The notes under the pieces were generated by a model. It was not told the origin of the DNA and did not search any database. It worked only from the letters and a program-made list of their open reading frames with translations. A stretch of DNA of 64,000 nucleotides from Sinisalibacter aestuarii. GTDB lineage: Bacteria; Pseudomonadota; Alphaproteobacteria; Rhodobacterales; Rhodobacteraceae. A program made the translations under genes and the position numbers. Below, piece after piece: positions 35,815 through 45,242 of this stretch; position 1 is the first letter of the stretch; every line of letters starts with the position of its first letter. Location of the stretch: positions 186,001-250,000 of the forward strand of contig NZ_BROH01000001.1 of NCBI RefSeq assembly GCF_027923545.1, read 5' to 3'.

Positions 35815-36819
35815 ATGACTCGGATCGCACTCAATGGTCTTGGCCGGATCGGAAAGCTCGCGCTGCGCGAGTTGGTGGATAATGGCTTTCCGGGTGAGAT
35901 CGTGCTGCTCAACGATCCCGTGGGCACACCCGCGCAACACGCGCATCTGTTCGAGTTCGACACGGTGCACGGGCGCTGGGATGCCGAGATCGGCCATGAC
36001 GATGAAAGCGTCACCATCAATGGCGCGCGCATGGCGATGCGCGGCGAATGGGAGATCGGCGCGCTGCCTTTGGCCGAGCTCGGCGTGGATCTGGTGATCG
36101 ACTGCACCGGCGCACATCGGACGGCAGAGAAGCTGGCGCCCTATTATGCCGCCGGCGTGAAAAAGGTGGTCGTCTCGGCGCCGGTAAAAGAGCCTGATGC
36201 TGCCAATATCGTCTATGGCGTGAACCATGACATCTACACAGGGCAGGATCTGGTAACCGCCGCATCCTGCACCACCAACTGCCTCGCGCCGGTGGTGAAG
36301 GTGATCCATGAGGGGCTGGGTATCCGCCACGGCTCGATCACCACGATCCATGACGTGACCAATACGCAAACGATGGTCGACCGCCCGGCGAAAGACCTGC
36401 GGCGCGCGCGCTCGGCGCTGAATTCACTGATCCCGACCACCACTGGCTCGGCCAAGGCGATCACCCAGATCTTCCCGGAGCTGGAAGGGCGGCTCAATGG
36501 CCATGCCGTGCGGGTGCCATTGCTCAGTGCCTCGCTGACCGATTGCGTCTTCGAGGTGGAGCGCGCAACCAGTGTGGATGAGGTTAACGCACTTCTGGAA
36601 GCGGCGGCGAATGGCCCGCTCAAGGGTATCCTCGGCTTCGAAACGCGGCCGCTCGTCTCGGCCGACTACGTGAACGATCCGCGCAGCTCGATCGTCGACG
36701 CGCCATCGACGATGGTGGTGAACGGCACGCAGGTGAAGATCTACGCCTGGTATGATAACGAATGGGGCTATGCCTGCCGCCTTGCCGATGTGGCGCGGAT
36801 GGTGATGGCCTCGCTGTAG
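35815..36819 (+). CDS. ArsJ-associated glyceraldehyde-3-phosphate dehydrogenase
   Basis: 334 residues. NAD-binding [20 protein letters not shown], catalytic Cys152 in [11 protein letters not shown] and His179 in [10 protein letters not shown], and the C-terminal [13 protein letters not shown] are all present. It adjoins arsJ, the pattern of the pentavalent arsenate detoxification pathway, in which GAPDH adds arsenate to glyceraldehyde 3-phosphate giving 1-arseno-3-phosphoglycerate and ArsJ exports it. An ordinary glycolytic role is possible, but the neighbour strongly favours arsenic. No ArsR gene is near. Start at 35815 is preferred over 35809 or 35788 from N-terminal family length. Confidence 0.88.
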   Translation: MTRIALNGLGRIGKLALRELVDNGFPGEIVLLNDPVGTPAQHAHLFEFDTVHGRWDAEIGHDDESVTINGARMAMRGEWEIGALPLAELGVDLVIDCTGAHRTAEKLAPYYAAGVKKVVVSAPVKEPDAANIVYGVNHDIYTGQDLVTAASCTTNCLAPVVKVIHEGLGIRHGSITTIHDVTNTQTMVDRPAKDLRRARSALNSLIPTTTGSAKAITQIFPELEGRLNGHAVRVPLLSASLTDCVFEVERATSVDEVNALLEAAANGPLKGILGFETRPLVSADYVNDPRSSIVDAPSTMVVNGTQVKIYAWYDNEWGYACRLADVARMVMASL

Positions 36820-36840
36820 CCCCCGGCCCGGAGACCGCCG

Positions 36841-38079
36841 ATGACGGCCCAAACGCGCCCAGAGGGGCTTTCCGCCTATATCGCCGTCACGGCGGCCTAT
36901 TGGGCCTTCATGCTCACCGATGGCGCGCTGCGGATGCTGGTGCTTCTGCATTTTCACGAGCTTGGGTTCTCGCCGCTCACATTGGCCTGGCTGTTCCTGC
37001 TCTACGAGGTCGCCGGGATCGTCACCAACCTTTCGGCAGGCTGGATCGCCGCGCGGTTTGGGCTGACGACGACGCTCTATGTGGGTCTGTTCCTGCAGAT
37101 TCTGGCCCTGTTGGCGCTGTCACGGCTGCAGCCGGAATGGGCGATGGCCCTGTCGGTGCCCTTCGTGATGGTGGTGCAGGGGCTTTCCGGTGTGGCCAAG
37201 GACCTTGCCAAGATGTCTTCCAAATCGGCGGTGAAGCTGCTGGCCCCGGAGGGCGAAGGCGGGCTGTTCCGCTGGGTCGCCCTGCTCACCGGATCGAAGA
37301 ATGCGGTGAAGGGGTTTGGCTTCTTCCTCGGCGCGGCGCTGCTCGGGCTGGCCGGATTCCACGCTTCGGTACTCGGCATGGCGCTGATCCTTGCCGTGAT
37401 CCTGATCGCGGTGCTGCTGTTCATGCCGGCGGGGCTGCCGAAAGGCTCTAAATCAGCCAAATTCGCCCATGTTTTCGCGACGGATAGCCGCGTGAACCGG
37501 CTTTCGCTGGCGCGGCTTTTTCTCTTCGGCGCGCGCGATACATGGTTCGTCGTCGGCATCCCGATCTACTTTCACGCCGTGCTCTCGGACGGTACACCGG
37601 AGGGTGCGCGGCGGGCGTTCTTCCTCATCGGTGGCTTTATGGCGCTCTGGATTATCGCCTATGGCGCGGTGCAGGCCCTTGCGCCGAAACTTCTGAAAGG
37701 CGCACGCCGCAGCACTGAAGAAATCACCCGGCTCGCCGCCGTCTGGGTGGGCCTGCTCACGCTCATCCCGTTCGCATTGGCCGGGGCCACGCTCGTGGGT
37801 GGCACTTGGTTAACGCCGGTGCTGGTGGCGGGGCTGCTGGCATTTGGCTTCGTCTTCGCGATCAACTCATCGGTCCATTCCTACCTGATCCTTGCCTTCA
37901 CCGGGGCGGAACGGGTGACGATGGATGTGGGGTTTTACTACATGTCGAACGCCGCCGGGCGCCTCGTGGGCACACTGCTTTCGGGCCTCAGCTATCAGGC
38001 GGGCGGGCTGCCGCTTTGCCTTGCTACTGCCGGGCTCATGGCCGGCGCGAGCTTTCTGGCCGCGCGGCGGCTGCGGTGA
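36841..38079 (+). CDS. arsJ: Organoarsenical efflux MFS transporter ArsJ
   Basis: 412 residues with about 12 membrane helices in MFS order. The start YIAVTAAYWAFMLTDGALRMLVLLHFHELGFS and the cytoplasmic motif VVQGLSGVAKDLAKMSSKSA, with SKNAVKGFGFFLGAALLG after it, are hallmarks of ArsJ. It exports 1-arseno-3-phosphoglycerate, which breaks down to arsenate outside. It begins 21 bases after the GAPDH gene, so both should be on one mRNA. No arsR, arsC or acr3 gene is adjacent. Confidence 0.92.
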   Translation: MTAQTRPEGLSAYIAVTAAYWAFMLTDGALRMLVLLHFHELGFSPLTLAWLFLLYEVAGIVTNLSAGWIAARFGLTTTLYVGLFLQILALLALSRLQPEWAMALSVPFVMVVQGLSGVAKDLAKMSSKSAVKLLAPEGEGGLFRWVALLTGSKNAVKGFGFFLGAALLGLAGFHASVLGMALILAVILIAVLLFMPAGLPKGSKSAKFAHVFATDSRVNRLSLARLFLFGARDTWFVVGIPIYFHAVLSDGTPEGARRAFFLIGGFMALWIIAYGAVQALAPKLLKGARRSTEEITRLAAVWVGLLTLIPFALAGATLVGGTWLTPVLVAGLLAFGFVFAINSSVHSYLILAFTGAERVTMDVGFYYMSNAAGRLVGTLLSGLSYQAGGLPLCLATAGLMAGASFLAARRLR

Positions 38080-38573
38080 TGCACAGACTCCAGAAATCCG
38101 GATAACTGGAGTTTGCGTTACCGGGAGACACTGAAATTCTTTTTGTTATTTCAAAGTGATATTGGATTTCACCCCGGCTCACAAACGCATCTTCATCTTT
38201 CGTCAAGCATCTGCGGGGACGGATGCCGGGCATATCCGGCGCAGGTCGCTGGGTTGGTCTCATCCCGCATAAGCAAACGCTCGGTAAGCCATTGCCGCGA
38301 TACGAGCGATCAGCCCGCCGCCGCGCCGGTATCGCGCGCCGGGTTTGTCGGGCCAGCGGGCAGATTTGTGGCAGCATCTCTTCCCAAAATACCCTCAATT
38401 CCCCTATTTTTGCGCGACATGCCGTCTCATGAAACCGCAGTCTGTGTTGACCCAAACGGCAACGGGATGTCATACACGCGCAAATGACAAAGGCCCAACC
38501 CGGGCCGATACCCGTTGGCCGTGCCGCAATCCGGAGACCGGCCAATTCGATCAGGTCCGCAAGGGAGGGTTTC
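38080..38573. other. Intergenic region upstream of the TRAP permease genes
   Basis: 494 bases between arsJ and the TRAP small permease. The first 100 bases are relatively AT-rich. A frame of 124 codons at 38113-38487 has no recognisable features and no good ribosome site, so I do not call it. A TTGACC at about 38446 is followed after 18 bases by CATACA, a weak promoter guess for dctQ. Otherwise nothing is seen. Confidence 0.5.
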
Positions 38574-39122
38574 GTGGCATTTCTCGGTCGGCTGATACGG
38601 GCCATAAACGGGTTAAACACGCTGGTCGGGAAGGCGTTTGCCTGGCTGGCCCTCGGCATCGTGCTCGTTTGTTTCTGGGTGGTGGTCGAACGCTACCTGT
38701 TCACCACGACAAAGCTCTGGATGCAGGATCTTTACGTCTGGCTCAATGGCGCGATGTTCACCGCGGTGGCGGGCTTCGCGCTGATGCGTGACGATCACGT
38801 GCGCGTGGATATCTTCTACCGCCCGGCCTCGGACCGCTGGAAGGCCGCCGCCGACCTGATCGGCGCGCTGGTGTTTCTGCTGCCCTTCGTTGCCATCGTT
38901 ATCAGTTATGGCCTGCCCTTCGTGCAGCGCTCGTGGCGCTTCATGGAAAGTTCGGCGAATGTCGGCGGCATGCCGGGGCTTTATGTGCTCAAATCGTTCA
39001 TCATTGTCTTCGCCGTCCTGATCGGCCTTCAGGCCGTCGCCATGATCAGCCGGTCGGTGCTGATCCTGCGCGGACACGGAGACAAGGTGCCGCCCGACTA
39101 CCGCTATCACAAGGCAGCATAA
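38574..39122 (+). CDS. dctQ: TRAP transporter small permease (DctQ)
   Basis: 182 residues from a GTG at 38574 with AAGGGAGGG 5-6 bases upstream. Four hydrophobic helices (about 18-38, 50-70, 90-112 and 130-160) and the motif WMQDLYVWLNGAMFTAVAGFALMRDDHVRVDIFYRP are typical of DctQ. It pairs with DctM, which starts 5 bases later, to form the Na+-driven membrane part of a TRAP uptake system. The probable receptor is encoded just beyond dctM in the opposite direction. Confidence 0.93.
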   Translation: MAFLGRLIRAINGLNTLVGKAFAWLALGIVLVCFWVVVERYLFTTTKLWMQDLYVWLNGAMFTAVAGFALMRDDHVRVDIFYRPASDRWKAAADLIGALVFLLPFVAIVISYGLPFVQRSWRFMESSANVGGMPGLYVLKSFIIVFAVLIGLQAVAMISRSVLILRGHGDKVPPDYRYHKAA

Positions 39123-39127
39123 GACAT

Positions 39128-40516
39128 ATGGATCCTGTACTGATTGGCGAAATCCTCGCCGGATTGATGTTTTTCGGCGTGATCGGGATGCTGATGCTCG
39201 GCTTTCCCGTCGCCTTCACCCTGGCAGGGACATCGCTGATATTCGCGCTCGCCGGCATGGCCTTCGGGGTGTTCGACCCTTCGAATTTCGGCGCGCTGGC
39301 CAATCGTTACATCGGCTTCATGACCAACGAAGTGCTGGTGGCGGTGCCGCTCTTCATCTTCATGGGGGTCATGCTGGAGCGATCACGGATCGCGGAGCAG
39401 CTTCTGATGACGATGAGCAAGCTCTTTGGCCGGATGCGCGGGGGGCTCGGGATCTCGGTCATCCTCGTGGGCGCGATGCTGGCGGCTTCGACCGGCGTTG
39501 TCGGCGCCACGGTGGTGACGATGGGGCTGATCTCTCTGCCGGCGATGATGCGGGCGGGCTACGACCCGAAGCTCGCCTCGGGTGTGATCTGTGCCAGCGG
39601 CACACTCGGCCAGATCATTCCGCCATCCACGGTGCTGATCTTCATGGGCGACATGCTGGCGGGGATCAACGCGCAGGTGCAGATGGCGCAGGGCAATTTT
39701 GCGCCCACGCCGGTCTCGGTCGGCGATCTGTTTGCGGGGGCCTTCCTGCCGGGGCTGCTGCTGGTGGGGCTTTATCTTGGCTATGTTGTCTTCAAGGCGA
39801 TCACCGATCCGAAATCCTGCCCGGCTACGCCGATGACCGCAGAGGAACGCGCCGGTCTGGGCAAGGAACTGGCGGTGGCGCTGGTGCCGCCGCTGCTGCT
39901 GATCGTGGCCGTGCTCGGCTCGATCCTCGGTGGCATCGCCACACCCACCGAGGCGGCCTCGGTCGGTGCCGTGGGGGCCACGCTGCTGACGGCGCTGCGC
40001 TGGCGGCTTTCGTTCTCGATCATGAAGCAGGTGGTGATCTCGACGGCGACGATCACCTCGATGGTGTTCATCATCCTGTTTGGCGCTTCGGTGTTTTCGG
40101 TCGTGTTCCGCCAGATGGGCGGCGACAATCTGGTGCACGAATTTCTCTCCAACATGCCTGGTGGCGTGACTGGTGCGATGATCGTGGTGATGATGCTGAT
40201 GTTCGTGCTTGGCTTCATCCTCGACACGTTCGAGATCATCTTCATCATCATCCCCATCACCGCGCCCGTGCTGCTGGCGCTGGGGCTCGATCCGGTCTGG
40301 CTCGGCGTCATGGTCGGGGTGAACCTGCAAACCTCGTTCCTCACCCCGCCCTTCGGCTTCGCGCTGTTCTATCTGCGCGGGGTGGCGCCGAACGATGTGA
40401 GCACCGGCACGATCTATCGCGGGGCGATCCCCTTCGTGCTGTTGCAGATCGTCGCGATCGCGTTGCTGTTCATCTTCCCGGAACTGGTCACCTGGTTACC
40501 AAGCCTCTCGCGCTGA
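39128..40516 (+). CDS. dctM: TRAP transporter large permease (DctM)
   Basis: 462 residues with about 12-13 membrane segments. It begins IGEILAGLMFFGVIGMLMLGFPVAFTLAG. The DctM hallmarks are FIFMGVMLERSRIAEQLLMTM, GLISLPAMMRAGYDPKLASG, and ASGTLGQIIPPSTVLIFMGD. It imports carboxylates or related solutes with Na+ coupling. Start at 39128 lies 5 bases after the dctQ stop. It is followed by a terminator hairpin shared with the convergent dctP gene. Confidence 0.95.
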   Translation: MDPVLIGEILAGLMFFGVIGMLMLGFPVAFTLAGTSLIFALAGMAFGVFDPSNFGALANRYIGFMTNEVLVAVPLFIFMGVMLERSRIAEQLLMTMSKLFGRMRGGLGISVILVGAMLAASTGVVGATVVTMGLISLPAMMRAGYDPKLASGVICASGTLGQIIPPSTVLIFMGDMLAGINAQVQMAQGNFAPTPVSVGDLFAGAFLPGLLLVGLYLGYVVFKAITDPKSCPATPMTAEERAGLGKELAVALVPPLLLIVAVLGSILGGIATPTEAASVGAVGATLLTALRWRLSFSIMKQVVISTATITSMVFIILFGASVFSVVFRQMGGDNLVHEFLSNMPGGVTGAMIVVMMLMFVLGFILDTFEIIFIIIPITAPVLLALGLDPVWLGVMVGVNLQTSFLTPPFGFALFYLRGVAPNDVSTGTIYRGAIPFVLLQIVAIALLFIFPELVTWLPSLSR

Positions 40517-40535
40517 CGCAGCCGCCACAGAACGA

Positions 40536-40565
40536 AAAAGGCCCGGAGCGAACTCCGGGCCTTTT
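40536..40565. terminator. Bidirectional terminator between dctM and dctP
   Basis: Perfect 13-bp stem AAAAGGCCCGGAG / CTCCGGGCCTTTT with loop CGAA. The A-rich and T-rich flanks allow termination in both directions for the two convergent genes. Confidence 0.9.
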
Positions 40566-40585
40566 GTGTTTTCTCCGCACCGGTC

Positions 40586-41677
40586 TCAGGTGAACGAGAA
40601 GTACTTCCGGCGCGCCTCGACGAAGCCGGCATCCGTGCCTTCGGTGCGCGAACGCAGGATGTTGAGCGCCTCGACATAGTTCTCGACCGTCTTCTTGGTG
40701 AGCTCGTCGCCGCCTTCGCGGATCTCGGTGAGCAGCTCGACCGACGCATTGGCAGCCGCTTCGAGAATCTCGTCGGGGAAGGCCGAGTGCACCGTCACGC
40801 CGTGTTCGTTGATCAGCGTCGCCAGGGCGCGCGGATCGTTGGCATACATGTCGGATGCGACCTGATCGTATTCGGCCTGGCAGACATCGCGGATGATGGT
40901 CTGGATATTGGCCGGAAGCTCTTCATACTTCGCCTTGTCGACGACAAGCTCGGTCGCAAGGCCCGGCTCGACGAAGGACGAGGTGTAGTAGTGGTTGCAG
41001 ACCTGGTAGAAGCCAAGCGCGAGGTCGTTATAGGGGCCGACGAATTCAGCGGCGTCCAGCGTGTTGTTTTGCAGGGCCTGATAGACTTCGCCCGCCGCGA
41101 GGTTGGTGACCGACGCGCCGATCTTGGCCCAGACCTGACCGCCAAGGCCGGGGGTGCGGAACCGCAGGCCCTGAATGTCCTGAAGGCCGGTCAGCTCATT
41201 CTTGAACCACCCGCCGGCCTGGGTGCCGGTGTTGCCCGAAAGGAAGCCTTTCAGCCCGAACTGGTCATAGATTTCATCCCAGATTTCCTGACCGCCCATG
41301 TAGCGGATCCAGGCGGTCATTTCGCGCGCGGTCATGCCGAAGGGCACGCCGGTGAAGAACGACAGGCCGACCGACTTGTTCTGCCAGTAATAGGCCGCGC
41401 CATGGCTCATCTCGGCCGAGCCGTCGATCACCGCATCGAGCGCCTGAAGGGCCGGAACCATTTCGCCGGCGGCAAAGACCTGCACGGTAAGCTGGCCGTC
41501 GGTGGCGGCGGTGATCCGGTCGGCGAGACGCTGGGCGCCCACCCCGAGGCCGGGAAAGTTTTTCGGCCAGGTGGTGACCATGCGCCAGGTGATATTGCCC
41601 TGAGCCACAGCCGGTGCTGCCAGAGCGCTGGCAGCGGTGCCGATTGCGGCACCAGTCAGAAACTTACGACGCTCCAT
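40586..41677 (-). CDS. TRAP transporter substrate-binding protein, TakP-like DctP family
   Basis: 363 residues with a twin-arginine signal (MERRKFLTGAAIGTAASALA). The mature part begins ITWRMVTTWPKNFPG and follows the DctP/TakP plan: GELVPALQALDAV-like substrate strand, MGGQEIWDEIYDQFGL, SGNTGTQAGGWFKNEL, and DAAEFVGPYNDLALGFY. The pattern is close to R. sphaeroides TakP, which binds 2-oxo acids with Na+; the exact ligand here is inferred. It is on the strand opposite to dctQM and reads from its own upstream region (41678-41895). Confidence 0.9.
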   Translation of the reverse strand: MERRKFLTGAAIGTAASALAAPAVAQGNITWRMVTTWPKNFPGLGVGAQRLADRITAATDGQLTVQVFAAGEMVPALQALDAVIDGSAEMSHGAAYYWQNKSVGLSFFTGVPFGMTAREMTAWIRYMGGQEIWDEIYDQFGLKGFLSGNTGTQAGGWFKNELTGLQDIQGLRFRTPGLGGQVWAKIGASVTNLAAGEVYQALQNNTLDAAEFVGPYNDLALGFYQVCNHYYTSSFVEPGLATELVVDKAKYEELPANIQTIIRDVCQAEYDQVASDMYANDPRALATLINEHGVTVHSAFPDEILEAAANASVELLTEIREGGDELTKKTVENYVEALNILRSRTEGTDAGFVEARRKYFSFT

Positions 41678-41895
41678 GTGAGATATCCTCCTCCGATCTT
41701 TCGTCATTCATTGTCGGTTGTTTTCCTCCGGTTCCAGGCCCGAAGCCCCGCCGGATTGTCCGCCAACACTACGGGCCAACACGCATAATTCAAACGGATT
41801 CTGGCAACGGGCGGGGTGATTTTTGCCCGCGCCCGGCACGATGGCGGTTCATGCGGCAAGGCGAGAGGCCGGTTTCGTCCACCGCCCGGCCCGCG

Positions 41896-42672
41896 TCAGG
41901 CAGCGGCGTCTTTGGGGTTCTTTCCGAGGATGATCATCGAAAGCAGATCGTCCTCGGTCACCTCGTCGACCTTCACGGTTCCGACAAGGCGGCCGTTCTT
42001 CATGACGGAGGCCCTGTCGCACAGGGCTTTCACCTGGTGGATATCGTGGTCGATCAGGAAAATGCCGATGCCCTGGCGCTTCAGCTCCTGAATGAGCTCG
42101 GCCACCATCCGGGTTTCCTCGACGCCCAGCGCGGCGGTCGGTTCGTCCATGATCAGGATCTTGGCGTTGAAGTAGACGGCGCGGGCGATTGCGACGGATT
42201 GCCGCTGGCCGCCCGAGAGCCCGGCCACCGGCGTGGAATAGCGCCGGAAGTTGGGGTTGAGGCGGGCCATGATCTTGCGCGTCTCGGCCTCCATCCTGGG
42301 ATCGTCGACCATGCCGAGCCCGTTCACCAGTTCACGGCCGAGAAAGAGATTGGACGCGGCATCGAGGTTATCGGCGAGGGCGAGGGTCTGATAGATCGTC
42401 TCGATATTGTATTTGCGGGCGTCGCGCGGATTGCTGATTTCGGCGGGCGTGCCATTGACGAAAATCTGCCCGCCGTCACGCTGGTAAGCCCCGGAGAGCA
42501 TCTTCATCAGCACCGATTTGCCGGCGCCGTTATGGCCGAGAATGCCCACCACCTCGCCGGGATAGAGATCAACGGTGACATGGTCGACGGCACGGATGCC
42601 GCCGAAGGCCTTTTGCATGTCGCGCATCTCGCACAGGGGGGTGCCGCTTCTGTCAACTGTGGCGTCAAACAT
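41896..42672 (-). CDS. xylG: Sugar ABC transporter ATP-binding protein, single-domain (XylG/FrcA-like)
   Basis: 258 residues. Walker A GHNGAGKS (46-53), signature [12 protein letters not shown] and Walker [12 protein letters not shown] with the switch His in FLIDHDIH are complete. Carbohydrate ABC proteins of the XylG/RbsA type usually have two ATPase domains (about 500 residues); this one has only one, like fructose-type FrcA, so it probably works as a homodimer. It is the last gene of the leftward xylF-xylH-xylG operon, 3 bases from xylH. Confidence 0.92.
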   Translation of the reverse strand: MFDATVDRSGTPLCEMRDMQKAFGGIRAVDHVTVDLYPGEVVGILGHNGAGKSVLMKMLSGAYQRDGGQIFVNGTPAEISNPRDARKYNIETIYQTLALADNLDAASNLFLGRELVNGLGMVDDPRMEAETRKIMARLNPNFRRYSTPVAGLSGGQRQSVAIARAVYFNAKILIMDEPTAALGVEETRMVAELIQELKRQGIGIFLIDHDIHQVKALCDRASVMKNGRLVGTVKVDEVTEDDLLSMIILGKNPKDAAA

Positions 42673-42675
42673 GGC

Positions 42676-43980
42676 TCAGGTTCCCGTCCGCTTGCGATAG
42701 ATGGTGTCGATCAGAACGGCGATCACGAGCACCGAACCGACAACGATGTTCTGGAACGGCGCATCGACGCCGACCATCGCCATGCCCGATTGCAGGCTCT
42801 GCATGATCAGCGCGCCCAGAATGGCGCCGTGGATCGTGCCGATCCCGCCGGAGAGCGCCGTTCCGCCGATCACCGCGGCGGCGATCACGCGCAACTCGTC
42901 GAGCGTGCCGATATCGTTGGAATGGAAGGTTTGCCGCGACGAGGCGACGACCGCCGAAACCGCCGCCAGTATCCCCATGATGATGAAGATCTTGACGGTA
43001 AGGAAGCGGATGTTGATCCCTGCCAGCTCCGCCGCCTCCGGGTTGCCGCCGGTGGCGAAGATGTAGCGCCCCAGCCGGGTGCGCTTGGCGATCACGGTCA
43101 TGAGCACGGCGATCAGGATCAGCACGAAGACCGAGATCGGCACACCGTAGCCGGTGGTGTAACCCTCCGGCAGAACTTCGCCGCGCGCCTCGAACATGCG
43201 TTGCAGGCGCAGATGCGGAATTTCGTAGGCGTTGAGGATGGCCACGAAACCGAGGATCGAAACCGCCGCGATGATGCCGAGCAGCACTTCCGCCCAAACC
43301 GGCTTCACCGGGAATTCATGTGCGATCTTGGCGCGGCGGGACCGGATCATCGCCCAGAACACCAGGAGCAGGGCGATCACGCCGACGACCCAGCTCCAGG
43401 TTTCGCCCAGTGTGCCGTTGATGCCGCCGAAGATCTGGAAATTCGCGTCGAGCGGGCCGATGGTCTGGCCATTGGTCAGATACCAGCCGACATTGCGCCA
43501 GACGAGGTAGCCGCCCAGCGTGACGATGAAGGCGGGAATGGCGAGATAGCCAACCAGCCAGCCATGCAAACTGCCGACGGCGACGCCGGTGATCACGCCG
43601 ACGAGGATCGCGGCCGGAGCGATGATCCAGCTTCCCAGCTCGATCCCGAACCATTGTGGCAGCACAACCGTCTGGGTCATCGCCATCATCGCTGAGGTCA
43701 CGGCAAGCACGGCGCCGACCGAGAGGTCGATATGGCGCATCACGATGATGAACACCATGCCCGTGGCCATGATCGCAACCGAGACCGTCTGAATCGTCAG
43801 GTTGAAGATGTTGCGCGGCGTCAGAAACCGGCCTTCGGTCAGGATGTTGAACACCAGCGCGATCGCGATGAAGGCGCCGATCATCCCGAGCAGGCGGGTG
43901 TCGATCTCAAGCGTCTGGAAGAAGTTGCGTTTGAGCCGCGTCGGCTCCGTCGCATCGTGGGTGGGGGTGCTGTCAGTCAT
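42676..43980 (-). CDS. xylH: Sugar ABC transporter permease (XylH)
   Basis: 434 residues with about 10-11 membrane helices in the BPD_transp_2 fold. Features: FLTPRNIFNLTIQTVSVAIMATG near residue 53, HIDLSVGAVLAVTSAMMAMTQ, the GGNPEAAELAGINIRFLTVKIFI loop, and ALSGGIGTIHGAILGALIMQ. Its long C-terminal and middle loops suit XylH. It follows xylF after an 81-base gap holding a stem-loop and runs directly into xylG. Confidence 0.92.
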   Translation of the reverse strand: MTDSTPTHDATEPTRLKRNFFQTLEIDTRLLGMIGAFIAIALVFNILTEGRFLTPRNIFNLTIQTVSVAIMATGMVFIIVMRHIDLSVGAVLAVTSAMMAMTQTVVLPQWFGIELGSWIIAPAAILVGVITGVAVGSLHGWLVGYLAIPAFIVTLGGYLVWRNVGWYLTNGQTIGPLDANFQIFGGINGTLGETWSWVVGVIALLLVFWAMIRSRRAKIAHEFPVKPVWAEVLLGIIAAVSILGFVAILNAYEIPHLRLQRMFEARGEVLPEGYTTGYGVPISVFVLILIAVLMTVIAKRTRLGRYIFATGGNPEAAELAGINIRFLTVKIFIIMGILAAVSAVVASSRQTFHSNDIGTLDELRVIAAAVIGGTALSGGIGTIHGAILGALIMQSLQSGMAMVGVDAPFQNIVVGSVLVIAVLIDTIYRKRTGT

Positions 43981-44003
43981 GGCCGCGGTCCACTGGGTGG
44001 GGG

Positions 44004-44032
44004 CCCTCCCCCCGCGAAAGGCGGGGAGAGGG
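44004..44032 (-). other. Stem-loop between xylF and xylH
   Basis: Imperfect GC-rich hairpin with a GAAA tetraloop (CCCTCCCCCCGC facing GCGGGGAGAGGG). Intergenic stem-loops after the binding-protein gene of ABC operons can stabilise the upstream mRNA so the receptor is made in excess. Confidence 0.5.
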
Positions 44033-44061
44033 TCGGCTTGTGTTTGAAGTCGGAACGGCGA

Positions 44062-45084
44062 TCAGTTGCAGGGCGCCGGGCCGTTTTCCACACCCTGGCA
44101 CAGAGCCTCCTGGCTGATCCAGCCGGAGTCCACCACCACCGACAGGTTGTCCTGGGTGATCGGCACCGGGGCGAGGAAGATCGAGTTCATCGTCGTACCG
44201 GCCGGCGAGGTCCATTCGCCCACACCGTCAAGATCGGTCATCGCTGTGCCGGCCACCATCGCGGCGGCAGCTTCACCGGCGGCGCGGCCGAGATCGCGCG
44301 CGTCTTTCCACACCGACACGGTTTGCGTGCCCTTGGCAACGCGGTTCAGAGCGGCGTGGTCGCCATCCTGGCCGGAGACCGGGATACCTTCCATGCCCTG
44401 GGCGGTGAGCGCGGCCACCACGCCACCGGCGGTGCCGTCATTCGACGCCACGACCGCATCGACGTTGTTGTCGTTCGCCGTCAGGATCTGTTCCATGTTG
44501 CGCTGCGCGTTCGCCGGCAGCCAACCATCGGTGTAGGCTTCGCCGACGATGGTGATGTCGCCCGCGTCGATCGCGGCTTGCAGAATCTCCTGCTGACCGC
44601 CGCGCAGGAAGTCGGCGTTCGGGTCGGTCGGGGAGCCCTTGATCATCACGTAATTGCCGGTGGGCTGCGCCTCGAAGACGGCACGGGCCTGCATCCGGCC
44701 CACTTCGACGTTGTCGAAGGTGATGTAGAGCGCGCGGGCATCTTCGATCAGGCGGTCATAGGCGATGACCGGGATGCCCTCGTCGGCGGCGGCCTGAACG
44801 GCGGGGATGATCGCCTGAGTGTCCTGTGCGAGCACGATCAGCGCTTCGGCACCCTGGGCGATCAGGCTTTCGATATCCGAAAGCTGCTTGGCCGCCGAGC
44901 TTTGCGCGTCAGCCGAAATATAGGTCGCGCCTGCGGCTTCCAGCGCCGCCACAATCGCCGCTTCGTCGGTTTTCCAACGCTCTTCCTGGAAGTTCGACCA
45001 GCTCACACCGACGGTTTGCGCCAGCGCCGAGGTTGCCATGGTCGCACCCAGAATCGCCGCGGCAAATACAGAAACTTTCTTCAT
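44062..45084 (-). CDS. xylF: D-xylose ABC transporter substrate-binding protein
   Basis: 340 residues from ATG at 45084 (GGGAGGACATC upstream). Sec signal [20 protein letters not shown] with Ala-Gln cut near 22. The mature protein has the XylF plan: [20 protein letters not shown], then [52 protein letters not shown] and [20 protein letters not shown]. XylF binds D-xylose in the periplasm. The xyl operator (45158-45184) lies in its upstream region and divergently to xylR. Confidence 0.92.
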   Translation of the reverse strand: MKKVSVFAAAILGATMATSALAQTVGVSWSNFQEERWKTDEAAIVAALEAAGATYISADAQSSAAKQLSDIESLIAQGAEALIVLAQDTQAIIPAVQAAADEGIPVIAYDRLIEDARALYITFDNVEVGRMQARAVFEAQPTGNYVMIKGSPTDPNADFLRGGQQEILQAAIDAGDITIVGEAYTDGWLPANAQRNMEQILTANDNNVDAVVASNDGTAGGVVAALTAQGMEGIPVSGQDGDHAALNRVAKGTQTVSVWKDARDLGRAAGEAAAAMVAGTAMTDLDGVGEWTSPAGTTMNSIFLAPVPITQDNLSVVVDSGWISQEALCQGVENGPAPCN

Positions 45085-45157
45085 GATGTCCTCCCAAATG
45101 GACCGCCGTAGGCTATCCCCCCTCCCGGGAGATTCGGCGGCTGTCGGGATGCTAGCA

Positions 45158-45184
45158 TATTTATTTTGGCAACCTAAATAAATA
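45158..45184. promoter_or_regulatory. Candidate XylR operator between xylF and xylR
   Basis: 27-bp site with left arm TATTTATTTTGG and right arm CCTAAATAAATA around CAA; the arms are inverted copies with one mismatch. The site lies 74 bases from the xylF start and 58 bases from the xylR start in the divergent intergenic region. Its aligned copy lies before xylB. It is likely to regulate both directions and the distant xylB operon. Confidence 0.65.
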
Positions 45185-45242
45185 TCGCACCGAATCTGAA
45201 AAAATGTGTTAGACCTTTCATGTACGAGGAGGAGGACAACCC

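Noticed and set aside
38446-38475. A sigma-70 promoter for dctQ
   Set aside because: TTGACC is followed by a poor -10 (CATACA, 3 of 6), so it is only mentioned in the gap entry.
38113-38487. A 124-codon frame in the gap before dctQ
   Set aside because: No ribosome site and no recognisable sequence. It is probably random.
41614-43695. A 693-codon plus-strand frame
   Set aside because: It is antisense to xylG and xylH. Their reading frames show all expected ABC motifs.
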